In this document: positions 12,345-37,505 of the stretch, piece by piece | Numbering within the stretch: the first letter of the stretch is position 1 | Layout: each line of letters starts with the position of its first letter | Source of the DNA: Odontesthes bonariensis | Lineage: Eukaryota > Chordata > Actinopteri > Atheriniformes > Atherinopsidae | Reading direction: 5' to 3' | DNA: 64,000 nt | Assembly (NCBI RefSeq): GCF_027942865.1 | Contig: NC_134522.1 | Location: 35,281,149-35,345,148 of the forward strand | Program-made: the position numbers and the translations under genes | Notes under the pieces: generated by a model | What the model was told of the DNA's origin: nothing | Seen by the model: only the letters and a program-made list of their open reading frames with translations | Database searches by the model: none

Positions 12345-13875
12345 GAGCACAACTCCTCCACAACCATCCACCTTCAAACCTCCAGCCCTGCTGTCCGCCC
12401 TCCCCCATCGTTCCTCCCTGACTACGCCCTACCTGTTCTTTCTCTCCTGCCATCATCACCTCCCCCATCAACACACACGACACGCAGACGTTCACAGCAG
12501 AGCAGGTGAGGAGGGAGCTATGCAGACTCCGCCCAGGCAAGGCAGCAGGTCCCGATGGTGTCAGCCTGAGGGTCCTCAAAACATGTGCAGCCCAGCTGAG
12601 TGGAGTCCTGCAGCACATCTGGAGCCTGGAGAGGGTCCCTGTGCTGTGGAAGACACCCTGCCTGGTTCCAGTACCAAAGAAGGTACAATGACTACAGACC
12701 GGTGGTGCTGACTCCCAACTGATGAAGTCCCTGGAGAGGCTAGTCCTGTCAATTCTTCGGCCCCAGGTCAGCTCATCACTGGATCCTCTTCAGTTTGCCT
12801 ACCACCCGAGAACTGGAGTGGAGGACGCCATTATCTTCCTGCTCCACCGTGCCTATACCCACCTGGAGAAACCGGAAAGCACTGTGAGAATCATGTTTTT
12901 TTTATTTCTCCAGGGCTCTGCAACGACTCTGCAATTGTTGTCCGTGTCAGTGAGGGGAGGGAGGAGGAGTACAGGGGTGTTGTAGACTCCTTCGTCAGGT
13001 GGTGTGAGACTAACCATCTGCATCTTAATACCACCAAGACAAAGGAGCTGGTGGTGGATTTCTGCAGGAGGAAATGTGCCCCCACACCCATTTCCATCAA
13101 TGGTGAGACTGTGGAAGTGGTCCAGGATTACAAATACCTTGGAGTACACCTGGACAATTAACTGCACTGGGCCAAGAACACGGAGGCTGTGTACAAGAAG
13201 GGTCAGAGCTGGCTCTATTTCCTGAGGAGGCTCTGGTCCTTCGATGTTTGTAACATCATGCTGAGGATGTTCTACCAGTCGGTGGTAGCCAGTGCCATCT
13301 TCTTTGGTTTGGTGTGCTGAGGCAGCAGGCTGAGGGCAGCAGGGCAGCTGGCCCAGGGCAGCAGACGCCAACAAGATCAACAAGATCATCAGGAGAGCTG
13401 GCTCCGTCCTGGGGGTCCAGCTTAACTCTTTGTTGGTGTCTGAGAGGAGGATGCCGTGTAACCTGCACAGTATCCTGGACAACAACACTCACCCTCTCCA
13501 CCAGGTGCTAACCTCGCGCAGAAGCACCTTCAGCAACAGACTCATTCCTCCACTGAACGCCAGAGGAAGTCCTCTCTGCCTGTGGCCATCAGACTGTTTA
13601 ACTCATCCCCTCAGGTCCAGAGAGGGTCAGTGGAAACACTGCGTCCAGAGGCCAAATGTCCCTTTACCCAATACCACTTTATGCAGATCACTTTGTTTGT
13701 AGATATTGTTTTGTTATTAAGGCTGCTAATTTGCACATTGCACATATTGTATTCAGTTACTTGTTATTTTATGTTAGCTTTATTTTATTTTACTTTAGTA
13801 CTTTCTCTCTTGTACCTTAACTGTTGCACAGCAGTTTCCCTCGGGATGAATAAAGCTTTTTGAATCTTGAATCAC
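12345..13875 (+). pseudogene. Rex1-like/jockey-like LINE ORF2 with internal deletion
   Basis: The reverse transcriptase N-terminus is clear: RRELCRLRPGKAAGPDGVS (12512), VPVLWKTPCLVPVPKK, then MKSLERLVLSILRP and LDPLQFAYHPRTGVEDAI. After TVRIMFF (about 12900) the sequence jumps to NDSAIVVRVSEGREEEYRG. The segment carrying the catalytic Asp boxes is therefore missing. The C-terminal part follows (KTKELVVDFCRRK, DYKYLGVHLDN, FLRRLWSFDVCN) with stops near 13160 and 13318 and shifts beyond. The 3' end is marked by GATGAATAAAGC and TTGAATCTTGAATC (13847-13874). The clade name is uncertain; that it is a dead LINE is not. Confidence 0.88.
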
Positions 13876-15084
13876 AGGTGACTCAGGTTCTGTTCATAGT
13901 TCTGTTCACTCTGGATGACTTGAAGCACATGGTGTCTCACTCAGGAGGAGCTCAGATTGTCAGATTGTCTCTTAAAGTTAAATGACTGTTAGATGTGATG
14001 ATCAATCAGAATTTGATACAGTAAGTAAGTAAACAAACTGAGCATGCTCTGCACTTATTCTTGCTCGCTATTTCTTCTCCTTTTTTAGGATTTTAATTTT
14101 AATTTTAGAGCTGAATTGGTTCCCTGGTTGTTCCTGTTCTGAAACGATGATGGATCTGTCTGGGTCGTGAGTGGAGGAGGGGCTTCGGACGCTTTTACAC
14201 TCTGTACATGTCCAAGATTTATATGGGTACGGGCAGGAAGGGAAGATTTCACGTGGTTTATTCCATACTGCTCACAAGTGACACAAACGAAAAGCACGTG
14301 TTCGAAAGGTCCAAGTTTAGAAGGTCCACTGGGTTTATTTTTTATGGCTCTCCCAGAGAGCACCGAGACGTTGTGATAAAAAAGTAAATATATACATGAA
14401 ATTAAAATAACATTGAATAATTTAAACGAAATTGTATTACACCAGAAAAAAAAAATAATTTTGACAAAATACTAATACTAGGTTAATTTATGCCTCCTGT
14501 TGGCTGCTGCCACCGTTGGGTAAAATTATTTAAGTATTGTATTTATTATTTAAGTATTTAATTTTGATTACAACTTTATTTTTCTGTAAGATAATGTGAA
14601 TGTCATTTGATTCTATTTTGTATTTGGATTTTGAACATTTTGCACACCATTGCACATCTGAAGGAAATTAAACTATTTAACGTGTTTACTATAAATGCAG
14701 TCTCCAGCCTGCTGATGTTACTTTCAAATAGTTAAATTAATGAGCCATACTTATACATCACTCTTTATGTAGAAGTTAATTAAACCATTTTTATGAGTTT
14801 GCTATCCCTTTAAGGTTAAAAACAACAATGACACCTGTATAATGTAAGATGATTACAAATAATGCTAATGATTGTGGGTCCGTTACACACATAACAGTGT
14901 AGCCTATGGAATAATGAGGCATCTGGAGCTGAGGTGATGGTAGGGGGCCCCCAAATGAAATTCTGCTTAAGGCCCCATAAAGGCTTGGGCCGCCCTACAC
15001 ATGAGGTCTATCGATGAGCAGCATTAACAGCTGGAAGGAGTGGTGAGTCTGTGTATGGCATGAATCTTTTGCTTTGACTTGCCG
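13876..15084. other. Intergenic, no gene recognised
   Basis: AT-rich sequence upstream of the cofilin promoter. The stretch around 14925-15000 resembles degenerate repeat DNA, but no family can be named. Confidence 0.4.
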
Positions 15085-15236
15085 TGCGTTGTTATAAATA
15101 AAGTTTTTCAGTGGCTTTGGCCCCGCCCCGCCTCGCGGCTCCCTCCTCCCTCCTGCTCTTCCCCTGCTCGGCCGGCTACATTCCCTGCCATACTCGGATC
15201 AGAAAGCGACGCAACGCACACAAACCCTGGAACAAA
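15085..15236 (+). promoter_or_regulatory. Cofilin core promoter and 5' UTR
   Basis: TATAAATA at 15093-15100 is followed by a GC-box-like CCCCGCCCCGCC at about 15121 and a CpG-rich stretch to about 15670. A TATA-directed start would fall near 15125, giving a 5' UTR of about 110 nt. A dispersed CpG-island promoter is equally possible because the GC box lies downstream of the TATA. No transcript evidence is available. Confidence 0.6.
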
Positions 15237-29362
<14,126 letters not shown>

Positions 29363-29675
29363 TGTCACAGTGGTGAGCTGAGCGGAGTCAAGCCAACTGC
29401 CGTGCCATCAGGACCGAAGCAACCAACCCCACCTGAACACCGCCATTTTACCCAGCAGCTTGCTCTGTCTATATCCATGTCTTGAAGGAGTTAGCATCTT
29501 TAGGCCTCCTTGTTTTCTTTTCTTTTTGTTTTGGCTCTTTTGCGCCCCCCACCCCAACGTGGAGATCTCATTAACATAATTACATGCAAACACCTCCCAG
29601 CTCGTTGCTATGTGACCTCTGTTCACCTGGCAGACACAAAAACAGAAACGATACTACCAAACCCCAGGAAGGTTG

Positions 29676-29750
<75 letters not shown>

Positions 29751-30305
29751 CAGAGTTTTGCCAAAAAGTCGATGAAGGAAGCAGCCACACGTGTGGGAAG
29801 AGGGCGCCACAAAGCACTGCCTCCTGCCGCACACGGGTCGCACTCATGATGCTTTTTACATATGACTTTATTTATTATTGTAAACTGTTGTGTCCTCTCC
29901 GGTGTATTCATGCAGGCAGACACATTGTGTTCGACTATGCATTCAGGAGAAGATTATTATCCAGCACTTTTTGTTGAAACACTACAGGTTGAGACAGAAA
30001 AAAAATTCTGACCTTAAATTCTCTGTATTTATGTTCCCAAGCTAAGGTTTGTTACCTCAGTTTTCATTCATGTCGGACTTATCGTCATTTTAGCTGTTTG
30101 GTTGTCGCCTTACTTTCAGTTTGAATGTAATCGTCACAGAAGAGTTAGAGTGCACTTTTATTTTGTAAAGAAGCACTACAGGAAGCAGATTTGTCCCCAG
30201 CAGTGAGAGATGACCCCCACAACAACAACATCTGGAGCCTTAAAGTGGAACGTTGTTTCTGAGATCACAGCAAGCCACTTTGCAATAAAAGCCTGTGGCA
30301 GATCT
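29363..30305 (+). other. cfl2: Cofilin 3' UTR with polyadenylation signal
   Basis: Non-coding sequence follows the stop. AATAAA at 30284-30289 is the first strong polyadenylation signal in the expected range, giving a 3' UTR of about 0.94 kb. It contains the CT microsatellite at 29677-29747. Confidence 0.7.
29677..29747. repeat. CT dinucleotide microsatellite in cofilin 3' UTR
   Basis: About 35 CT units, interrupted once by GTATCT near 29711. Open frames across it in several frames are artefacts of the repeat. Confidence 0.97.
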
Positions 30306-31041
30306 GAAGCCTCCCTGCTTTGTCTCTGCTTCCATCCATCACACACACATTCACTCATCAGCGGATCAGCGGGACCCCCACCCAAATAAAACACTACACA
30401 GTTCTCTATCATAACTTAAAATATTCAAACATTTCACCTCATAGTTCCAGTCCAATCTGAGAATAAACCTATCGGCACCTTAAGTTCCAGTAAAGCCTCC
30501 TCGACTGGAATTCAGAGGTCCGCTGTAAGGATGGCCCCGAAGTCCAGGGTTGGAGGCTGCGGCTTCCATGGGTCCAAATGGGACTGTCTCAGGAACCCGT
30601 AGCACTGGTCAGCAGTCCAGCAGCAGGAGGGAACGGGCCAACTCGGGTTCTTCAGGCCATCCAGGAAGTCCAACAAGGTCTCCACACTTCTAAGTTCTAG
30701 GAGACGAGTAACCTGACATCTATTTGTCTTGTAGTGAAACTAAAGAGTAGAAAACTTAGTAAAGAAACTGATCTAAAATCTCTAAAAGAACTTTGGGATT
30801 GAGGTTGAGACTTTTCATGCTAGTCAACAGAATAAATCCTTTCAGTTGTCATAACAGACACCAGGAGCTCCTTTGTGCTCGCTGCCAAACTAAGGTGAAA
30901 TGATCATGTCCTTAAGATTTAATTCAGATGATGGGATTCAACTCATTCTGTCCAGCTTGTGTCATTTTTAAGTCTGCTTCACACAAGCCTTGAGCACATC
31001 AACCGTTAAACTGCTGTGTAGGTTTCCAGCTCTGACATTTA
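30306..31041. other. Intergenic, no gene recognised
   Basis: This is the sequence downstream of the cofilin polyadenylation signal. Nothing recognisable is present up to the Harbinger-type end at 31042. Confidence 0.4.
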
Positions 31042-31696
31042 GGTGCTGTTTACACATACCCGGGTATTTTGATAAACGAAGACCTTTCCCTTCGTTTGTG
31101 CCTTTCGTTTATACACAAACGGAGTTTTTTCCTCCGAAAACGAAGCTAAAAAAAAACTCCGGCAAAAGTGGAGATTTTTTTAAAAACTCCGTTTAGCGTT
31201 TGTGTATAAACAGGTTGAAAGAGACAAAAACGGAGTTTTGGGAATGGAATGAGGAGTTGTCGTCATAGTACAGAGCCCCGCTCCTATCCGCCATGTTGGC
31301 AGGATGCTAGCGTGAAAACGCCATTCTCTCCGTCCATTGTTTATCTGGCAAGCATGGAGGTACTAGCAGCATTTCTGTTGTTGAGAGCTATACTCGCTTG
31401 TGTGATTTTGAAAATTACAGTCATACAATGTATTGAACAACAAAGACATTTTTCACGGCTTTAGCAGTTTTATAGTCCAGCGCAACGTGTAAAAGTAGCT
31501 CAGTCTCGCTGTCAGTCCACACACATGAGCCTGGCGCCATAATTTCTTCTTGAAAAGGATCCGGAAGTTCTTCCTGTCAGCGGTTCTCTATTAGGCTTCT
31601 GATTGGCTTATGTGGAATTCTCATTGTTCTAACACTGCCACCGTCAGGCTTGGCGTAATTTAACAGCTCTTGATAGCGTAGTTATGCGGATCAATG

Positions 31697-31986
31697 TGTG
31701 ACGGACTGGTTAGTCCTGGGACTGCTCCGCCCACTGTCAGCTGTGTGGTGCGCCCTGATGAGCATGAGTATATATCCCCAGCACACTAGTATGGCGGGGC
31801 CTCCCCTTTTCCCCTTTGGCGTTTTGGTTTTGTTTGGTCACCCCTAGACATCTTTTGCATACACTACACGATTACTGACTTTGCACCTACATTATCTTTT
31901 ATTCCCTTTAATTAATAAATATCAAAAACCGTCATCTGCGTGTGGATTCCTTTTATGTTGCACCTTTTGAGCCAGGGGTCGTAACA
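31697..31986 (+). repeat. 5' LTR of the Gmr1-like element
   Basis: Starts TGTGACGGACTGG and ends GGTCGTAACA. A TATATA lies near 31768 and AATAAA at 31917-31922. Where it can be aligned by eye it is identical to the 3' LTR, apart from a 40-bp segment missing after GTGTGGTGCG. Confidence 0.95.
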
Positions 31987-31989
31987 TAA

Positions 31990-32008
31990 TTGGGATCTCG
32001 TCCGGGAT
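31990..32008 (+). other. Primer-binding site
   Basis: TGGGATCTCGTCCGGGAT follows the LTR by a few bases. It differs at two positions from the widely used tRNA-Pro primer site, so a related tRNA is likely. Confidence 0.65.
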
Positions 32009-32028
32009 TTAATCCGACGGTATGTACC

Positions 32029-33105
32029 TTAAAGGGATACAAGGTAGTTTAGCGGCAGTATAGCGATCTCTATTGGTCAAACTGAAATTCTACACTGTCG
32101 TAAAAATGCCCACCTGTACACACCCACTAACTAACCATCGTGGCGAATGCTGCCGTTGTGTTATTTAGTCAGTGCAGTTAGGTCATCTGATTCACAAGTG
32201 TAGACTGCCCACGTAAGATACTATAATCAGAGATTTTCTGTAGAGAGAACTCAAGATAATATGCTATAATCCTGTTGCTGGAGGAAGTGGCCGGGGACAG
32301 CTCGTCTGGGTTTCTCTGCTCAGGCTGCTGCCCCCGCGACCCGATCCCCGGACAAGCGGCAGATAATGGATGTATGGATGGACTGTTGCTGATCTTGAAT
32401 GGGATTCTTCCCTCATCATGGTGTATTCGTGGAGTGATTCCTTTGTATTAGCAGACACTTACAAAAGTTACATCTTAGACAGAGATGCGCGCAGGCACTA
32501 CCAACACACGCCGCAATAAACGCAGACTAGCTCTACACTATTCCGATTATAATCACAAATTAATCAATTTTCATTTGTAGATAACAATTCTTGTTCGGAT
32601 CAAAACGCTATTCTTATTCTAATCAGGTCAGTCCGTGTATTTCTGAAGCTAGGCTACGTCTCGAACTCAGGAGGAATTAGAGCACCGTCATCACCTGTCT
32701 CTTTACGATCTAAAACGCAGATCACTAAGGTAGATGAACAAGATCACGCTTGGAGAAATTTCACAAAGATGGGAAGTGCCAACATCGAACGTTTCATATT
32801 CAGTCTGTGAAAGGCAGAATATGAAACGCTTGGTGTTGGCTCTTCAACGCAAGCGAACACATAGCTACAACTACAGCTAGCATACAGTACCTAGCTAAGT
32901 GCCGTAAACACAAACGACTCTTCTCGCGCATCACGACACTTCAGAAGCGGGTCGCTCCTGCCGAAGTTACATATGGGATTTTCAGCATACAGACCCCTGT
33001 TGGGAGCGAGACAGGCTTCATTCGCTTACTATTGACTTGTTTAACCTTTGTTAAACTCCTGAAGGCTATAATTTTTGGTGAAAATGCTACCTAGTGCCCC
33101 TTTAA
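32029..33105. mobile_element. TTAA-flanked non-autonomous DNA transposon, copy 2
   Basis: TTAA at 32029-32032 and 33102-33105 bracket a 1069-bp element that is the reverse complement of 4108-5176 with few differences. The same LINE tail is present at 32268-32374. It inserted just downstream of the primer-binding site of the Gmr1-like element. Confidence 0.88.
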
Positions 33106-33410
33106 GTACATTTTTTGTTGCTAAATTCGTAAGTAGTAATTTGTTTGGGCCGACGGGTGTAAGCACCTTGATCGGTATTTTCTTTTGGAATCCATGCGCA
33201 GTTTTTGTTTGCGTTGTAAATTAAGACTTTTTGTTTGGTTTTTCGTTCGCCAAAGGCTGGGGAGGTCACACACACACACATATTTTTTTTGGTTGGGCCG
33301 CTGTTTTGTTTGTGTGAAAGCCGTAGCAGGTGCAGGTGTCTTTGTGTGCACTGGAGGAATTGGCTGGGTTTAGATCCGCCGGAGCTGACGTGAACCCCCG
33401 CGGCTGGTAA

Positions 33411-33795
33411 GGCCGATTTCAGACCAGAGCGTGGCGTGGCGGCAGCGAAACGACGGCAGTCTTACGCCGGTTATCAGGCGGTGTGTTCAACTTGGCTTTT
33501 CACACCGGACAGTCCGCGGCCGCGGTAGTTCTGCTCCAGCCCTGTCTGCATTCCCCATTCATTTCAACGGGACACCGCTGGCCGCCGCCGGCCGCTGCCG
33601 TCCAAATTCCGCTCGAGTTCTATTTTCCAAAAGCAGCGCGGGACGGAGGCGTCTCCGCGCCGCTACCGCCCGACTACCGCCCGACTACCACCGCGTCGGT
33701 GTGCAAGGACAGATCTGTTTCCATGTATTTTCACCTCCGCCGGTGAAAATCGCTTCCGTTCCGCCACGCTTTGCCGCCCTGGTCTGAAATGGCCC
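33411..33795. mobile_element. Harbinger-type MITE in the retrotransposon leader
   Basis: TAA at 33408-33410 and 33796-33798 flank GGCCGATTTCAGACCAG and, inward from the right, GGGCCATTTCAGACCAG. GC-rich interior with no credible ORF. Confidence 0.75.
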
Positions 33796-34176
33796 TAAGA
33801 GCGCTTAACGCTGGTGGTTTATTGTAAACTTTCTTTTGTTGTTCTGGTGTGTCGAACGCGGGGGGACTGCTTGCAGTTCAATCGTATGAGGGCACATGAA
33901 GACTAGGTTGAAAGTAGGGCCTCTTTTCTATCCAGATGCGGGGCAGCTCAATTTAATAAGTTTACTTTGTAACTCCTGTTGCATGCGAGATTACCTGCAT
34001 CCGCAAATTTTTTGTTTGGCTTCACAAAAAGTTATTTGTTTTGTGAGAATATGATGTTGTAAAAAGGTACAGTATTTTTGGGGCAATTGCAAGAAGGGGT
34101 AATCTTGGTAAACTTGTTGGTACGGTAATCTTGGTTTTGTGCGCTTCCTCTTGGTAGTCGCTAAATAACTTTGGTC

Positions 34177-35042
34177 ATGGCTTCGCTGTCTGTAAAGGAT
34201 TTGGATGGAATGACGAAGGAGGAGTTGCGTAGCACGGTAGAAGAAAATGGGCTGGAAGAGCCACCTAAATCTCTTAAATTGCTGCATTGAAAACGTGGGT
34301 GAAAAACAGATTACAAGAGAAGGGTGTTTTGTCGGAGATTGAACAGCTGGTTGCTGATGGGGGCCTGGCGCAGGTTGGTTCTCCGCAGCATATTTCTAAT
34401 ATTGCAGCGCTGACGTTTGAGCAGCAGAAAGAGCTTTTGCAAATTCAGACGAATCAGCAGCATTTAGGGATGGAACAGCAGAGATTGGTGATGGAACAGC
34501 AGAAGTTAGCGATGGAACAGAAGCGCTTAGATGCGCAGGAACGGGACAAAGAGAGACAATTAGAATATGAGAAACTGAAACAGACTAATGATTTGGAACG
34601 GCAGAGACTTGAACATGCAGAGACGATGGCTGAACGGCAGAGCAATACGTCAAACAGCGAGACAGGAAGAACTGGAGATGTAAACTTGTTTCAAAATATT
34701 AAATTGTTGCCTAAGTTTAATGAAAGGGACCCTGATATTTTCTTTTCATTGTTTGAAAATGTTGCGGTTGAGCGTGGCTGGACGGATGCAGAGTGCACCC
34801 TGTTGTTGCAGAGTAGGCCTATCTTTACTGGGAAAGCCCAAGAGGCATTTATAGCGCTGTCTGCAACTGAACGGAAAGAGTACACTACTGTTAAAGAGGC
34901 AGTGTTGCGTGCGTTTGCATGGGTACCTGAGGCGTACAGATCTAGGTTCAGAAACTGGAGAAAAGGTGAACCACAAACACACACGGAGGTAGTGAGAGAA
35001 CTTAAAGGCCTACAGAAAGCTGACACTACACCCAATACATAA
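34177..35042 (+). pseudogene. Gmr1-like gag, 5' part
   Basis: ATG at 34177 opens MASLSVKDLDGMTKEELRS. A shift near 34285 leads to the main frame, which shows a long charged coiled coil (EQQKLAMEQKRLDAQERDKE, about residues 60-115 of that segment). A capsid-like region follows (LLPKFNERDPDIFFSLFEN, then FTGKAQEAFIALS). The frame is interrupted at 35002 by the TTAA element; the last residues to 35042 are encoded by that insertion. Gag continues at 36398. Gag forms the particle that packages the element RNA. Confidence 0.9.
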
Positions 35043-36397
35043 TGATAATACATACACAGAGGAACAATAATGATCATTGGACTCTACACCAAAACATTTC
35101 ATAAACGCATGAAATTTGCAATTTTGAATTTGCCGCTAGGAAACCTTCCTGGAATTCCAGACTGGGGGCGGGGCTTCCGTGTGACGTCACAAGTGCCATG
35201 GTTTTTCCTGGCTGCCTCAGTGTTGACAATTTAGCTAGATTTATTTAGATTTATTATTAATTTAGCGACTTTCGGGCTCAATCTGGCTGAATCTAGCGAC
35301 AATTCAACTTGTTTTGTGAGTGACAAATCAGTTGCCCCGCGACACCATACAAGCCGAGACAGAAGCACTGCAGGACGGTGGCAACCCGGCATACCGTCAT
35401 TTCCTGTCAAAACCGCAGTTTCAAGCTAGCTACAACGAGGGTAGGTTCAGTTCCTGTTTTCAAAACAACAGCACGTAATGGCTTTCCCTATGATAAAAGG
35501 CAACGGGTATTTTATTTTGTCAAAATAACCGGATAACCGTTGCTCACTGCGGCTAGCTTTAGCAGCGCCGAATTCGTCGGAACAAAATGGTAAACAGCCG
35601 GTATTTTGTCAGGTTTTCAACACGTTGGGGATCTAAACGACTACTTTCTCACCTGAAAAGTTTCAAATGTTGCGGGGACAGAGGAAGCAGAGAGACCTGC
35701 GGTCGGAACTTGTGTCTGTGCCTCCCTGTCCGCCTGCCTCCTCTCTGGTGAAATCAGCCGGAGCCATCCCGCCGTGTTCAGCTCCCTGCGGTGCGGACAC
35801 TCAGGGGGAATCCACCTGGCGGAGAGCGGACACACCGCGGGATGGTTGCCCTGAAATCAGCCGGCAGAGCGATCATCAAGAGCCCCGACGTGGACATGAT
35901 CGCTCTGCCGGCTGATTTCCACTCTCCACCTGGCAGAGTGTGTTCGCTCTCCGCCAGGTGGATTCCTGTCCGACCGCGGGTCTCTCTGCTTCCTCTGTCC
36001 CCGGTGGTGTGAGCTGCTGGTGCTGAGGGCAACACACGCACTTCGTACATCTACTCGCAATAAAAACTGCACTGAACCCAACGTTTTATATTTCCAAGCG
36101 ACGTCCCGCGACACACATCGAAATTTACTGTGAAGAAGCTGTCCAGGTCTGGCAAACTGCTGGCTTCGCTACTAGAACTACTGGGGGTTGTTCCAGCAGC
36201 TGGCACTCGTGACGTCACGCACCTGTCGTTCCAGTTTGCCAAATTCGAGTCAAATGTGGTGATAGTTTATTGGGCCTAATCAGGACTATCCAGGGGCCTA
36301 AAATTATTTTAAAATCATAAAAAAATTCCATGGTATATAAGGAATTGATCTGCTATTTCAGTTTTGTGCAAAAAATCACCTTTCTGTAGGCCTTTAA
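35002..36397. mobile_element. TTAA-flanked element interrupting gag
   Basis: TTAA at 35002-35005 and 36394-36397 bracket a 1388-bp element with ends AAGGCCTACAGAAAGCTGA and, from the right, AAAGGCCTACAGAAAGGTGA. The centre is GC-rich and contains a large inverted repeat. No transposase is seen. Removing the element and one TTAA would make the gag frame continuous across the site, so TTAA is a true target duplication. Confidence 0.9.
35671..36005. repeat. Large imperfect palindrome within the TTAA element
   Basis: The left arm has GACAGAGGAAGCAGAGAGAC, AATCCACCTGGCGGAGAGCG and GAAATCAGCCGGCAGAGCGA. The right arm has the reverse complements in reverse order, around a centre near 35890. The left arm carries an extra segment (about 35705-35805). 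Confidence 0.8.
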
Positions 36398-37079
36398 TAG
36401 TTTCTTTAACAGGTGGTTGGCAGCTGAGAATATTAAAACTTTTGAGCGATTAAGTGAACTGATGGTGCTGGAACAATTTAAAAACATTGTACCCGAACAA
36501 GTGGCTACCTACATTGGCGAACAGAAGCCAGAAACTGCTGCAGAGGCGGCTATATTAGCTGATGAGTTTGTGTTGATTCATAAGAGAAGGCAAAAAGAGT
36601 ATGAGCAGAATTCTGATAATAGACCAAATCGTTATCAGCGTGGCACGGGCGGTCCTCCTGTATCCAGGAAGGATCAGTCAGCTCGAAATGGGAACTCTCA
36701 GAACCAATGTCACTATTGCTTTGAGTTTGGTCACTGGAAAAATGATTGTAAAATGCTGCGTGACAAAAAGAAAAACCAGAATCGACATTCTGCTCCTAAA
36801 ACTGTGATGTGTGCGGCACCTGTTACTCTTGCTGTCTCTCATACAGATAACCTTGCTTTTCCGTCTTGCCGTAGTGTCTCTGCAGATGAGTTGGAGTGTG
36901 AAGCACTGGGTACACTGTCAGGTGCGCCACCCTCTGCTGAAGATGACTCGTGTGAGGAACAGGTAGAAGATCGCTATGGTCCGTTTCTTACCAATGGGTT
37001 TGTCTCTTTCACAAATGATTCAGAGAAGGTAGCTGTAAGGATTTTGCGTGACACTGGAGCCTCTGAAAACATTCGTTAA
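36398..37079 (+). pseudogene. Gmr1-like gag 3' part and start of protease
   Basis: The segment resumes gag with RWLAAENIKTFERLSELM and LEQFKNIVPEQVATYIGEQK, a SCAN-like capsid C-terminal module. A zinc knuckle (CHYCFEFGHWKNDC, C-X2-C-X4-H-X4-C) follows at about 36707. The protease active-site motif LRDTGAS is at about 37046-37066. Directly after it the frame ends prematurely (37077-37079), because of what looks like one extra A in a run of A residues. Confidence 0.88.
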
Positions 37080-37505
37080 GCAATCTGTTTTGCCTTTTTC
37101 TTGTAGCTCCAACACGGGAAAATCTGTTTTGATTCGGGGAATTGGCATGACCACGTTATCAGTACCTCTACACAGGTTAGTGCTGCATTCAGATCTGGTG
37201 CAGGGCGAAGTAGTAGTAGCCGTGCGCCCATCGCTACCGGTAGAGGGGGTGGATGTCATTTTGGGAAATAACTTGGCTGGGGGACGAGTATGGCCTAGTG
37301 GCCCACCTCGGCCATTGGTGACCGCTGTTCCTCTGGAAACGGGGGGAAGTGATTGTCGTAGAATTCCCTGAGGTCTTCAGTGCGTGCGCAGTAACAAGAG
37401 CGAAAAGTCGCGCACGGGGGGATACGTCATCTGGTGCGATTGATGTACAGACTGCAGTTAATAAGTTGCCTGCCCTGCCAGATTGTTTGCATCGTGAAGA
37501 GCTAA
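37048..37505 (+). pseudogene. Gmr1-like protease and linker, frameshifted
   Basis: After DTGAS the protease continues in a second frame to about 37340 (VLIRGIGMTTLSVPLHRLVL, VDVILGNNLAGG). It then shifts into a third frame (EFPEVFSACAVTRAKSRA) that runs to 37537. The second shift lies next to a run of six G residues. Protease would cleave the polyprotein. Confidence 0.8.

Noticed and set aside
29510..29977. 155-codon ORF over the CT repeat
   Set aside because: It is in the cofilin 3' UTR and consists largely of SLSL repeats.
33431..33787. 118-codon ORF on +
   Set aside because: It lies within a GC-rich MITE, starts near its end and has no domain features.
35791..36114. Several overlapping ORFs on both strands
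   Set aside because: They mirror one another across the palindrome and show no protein family features.
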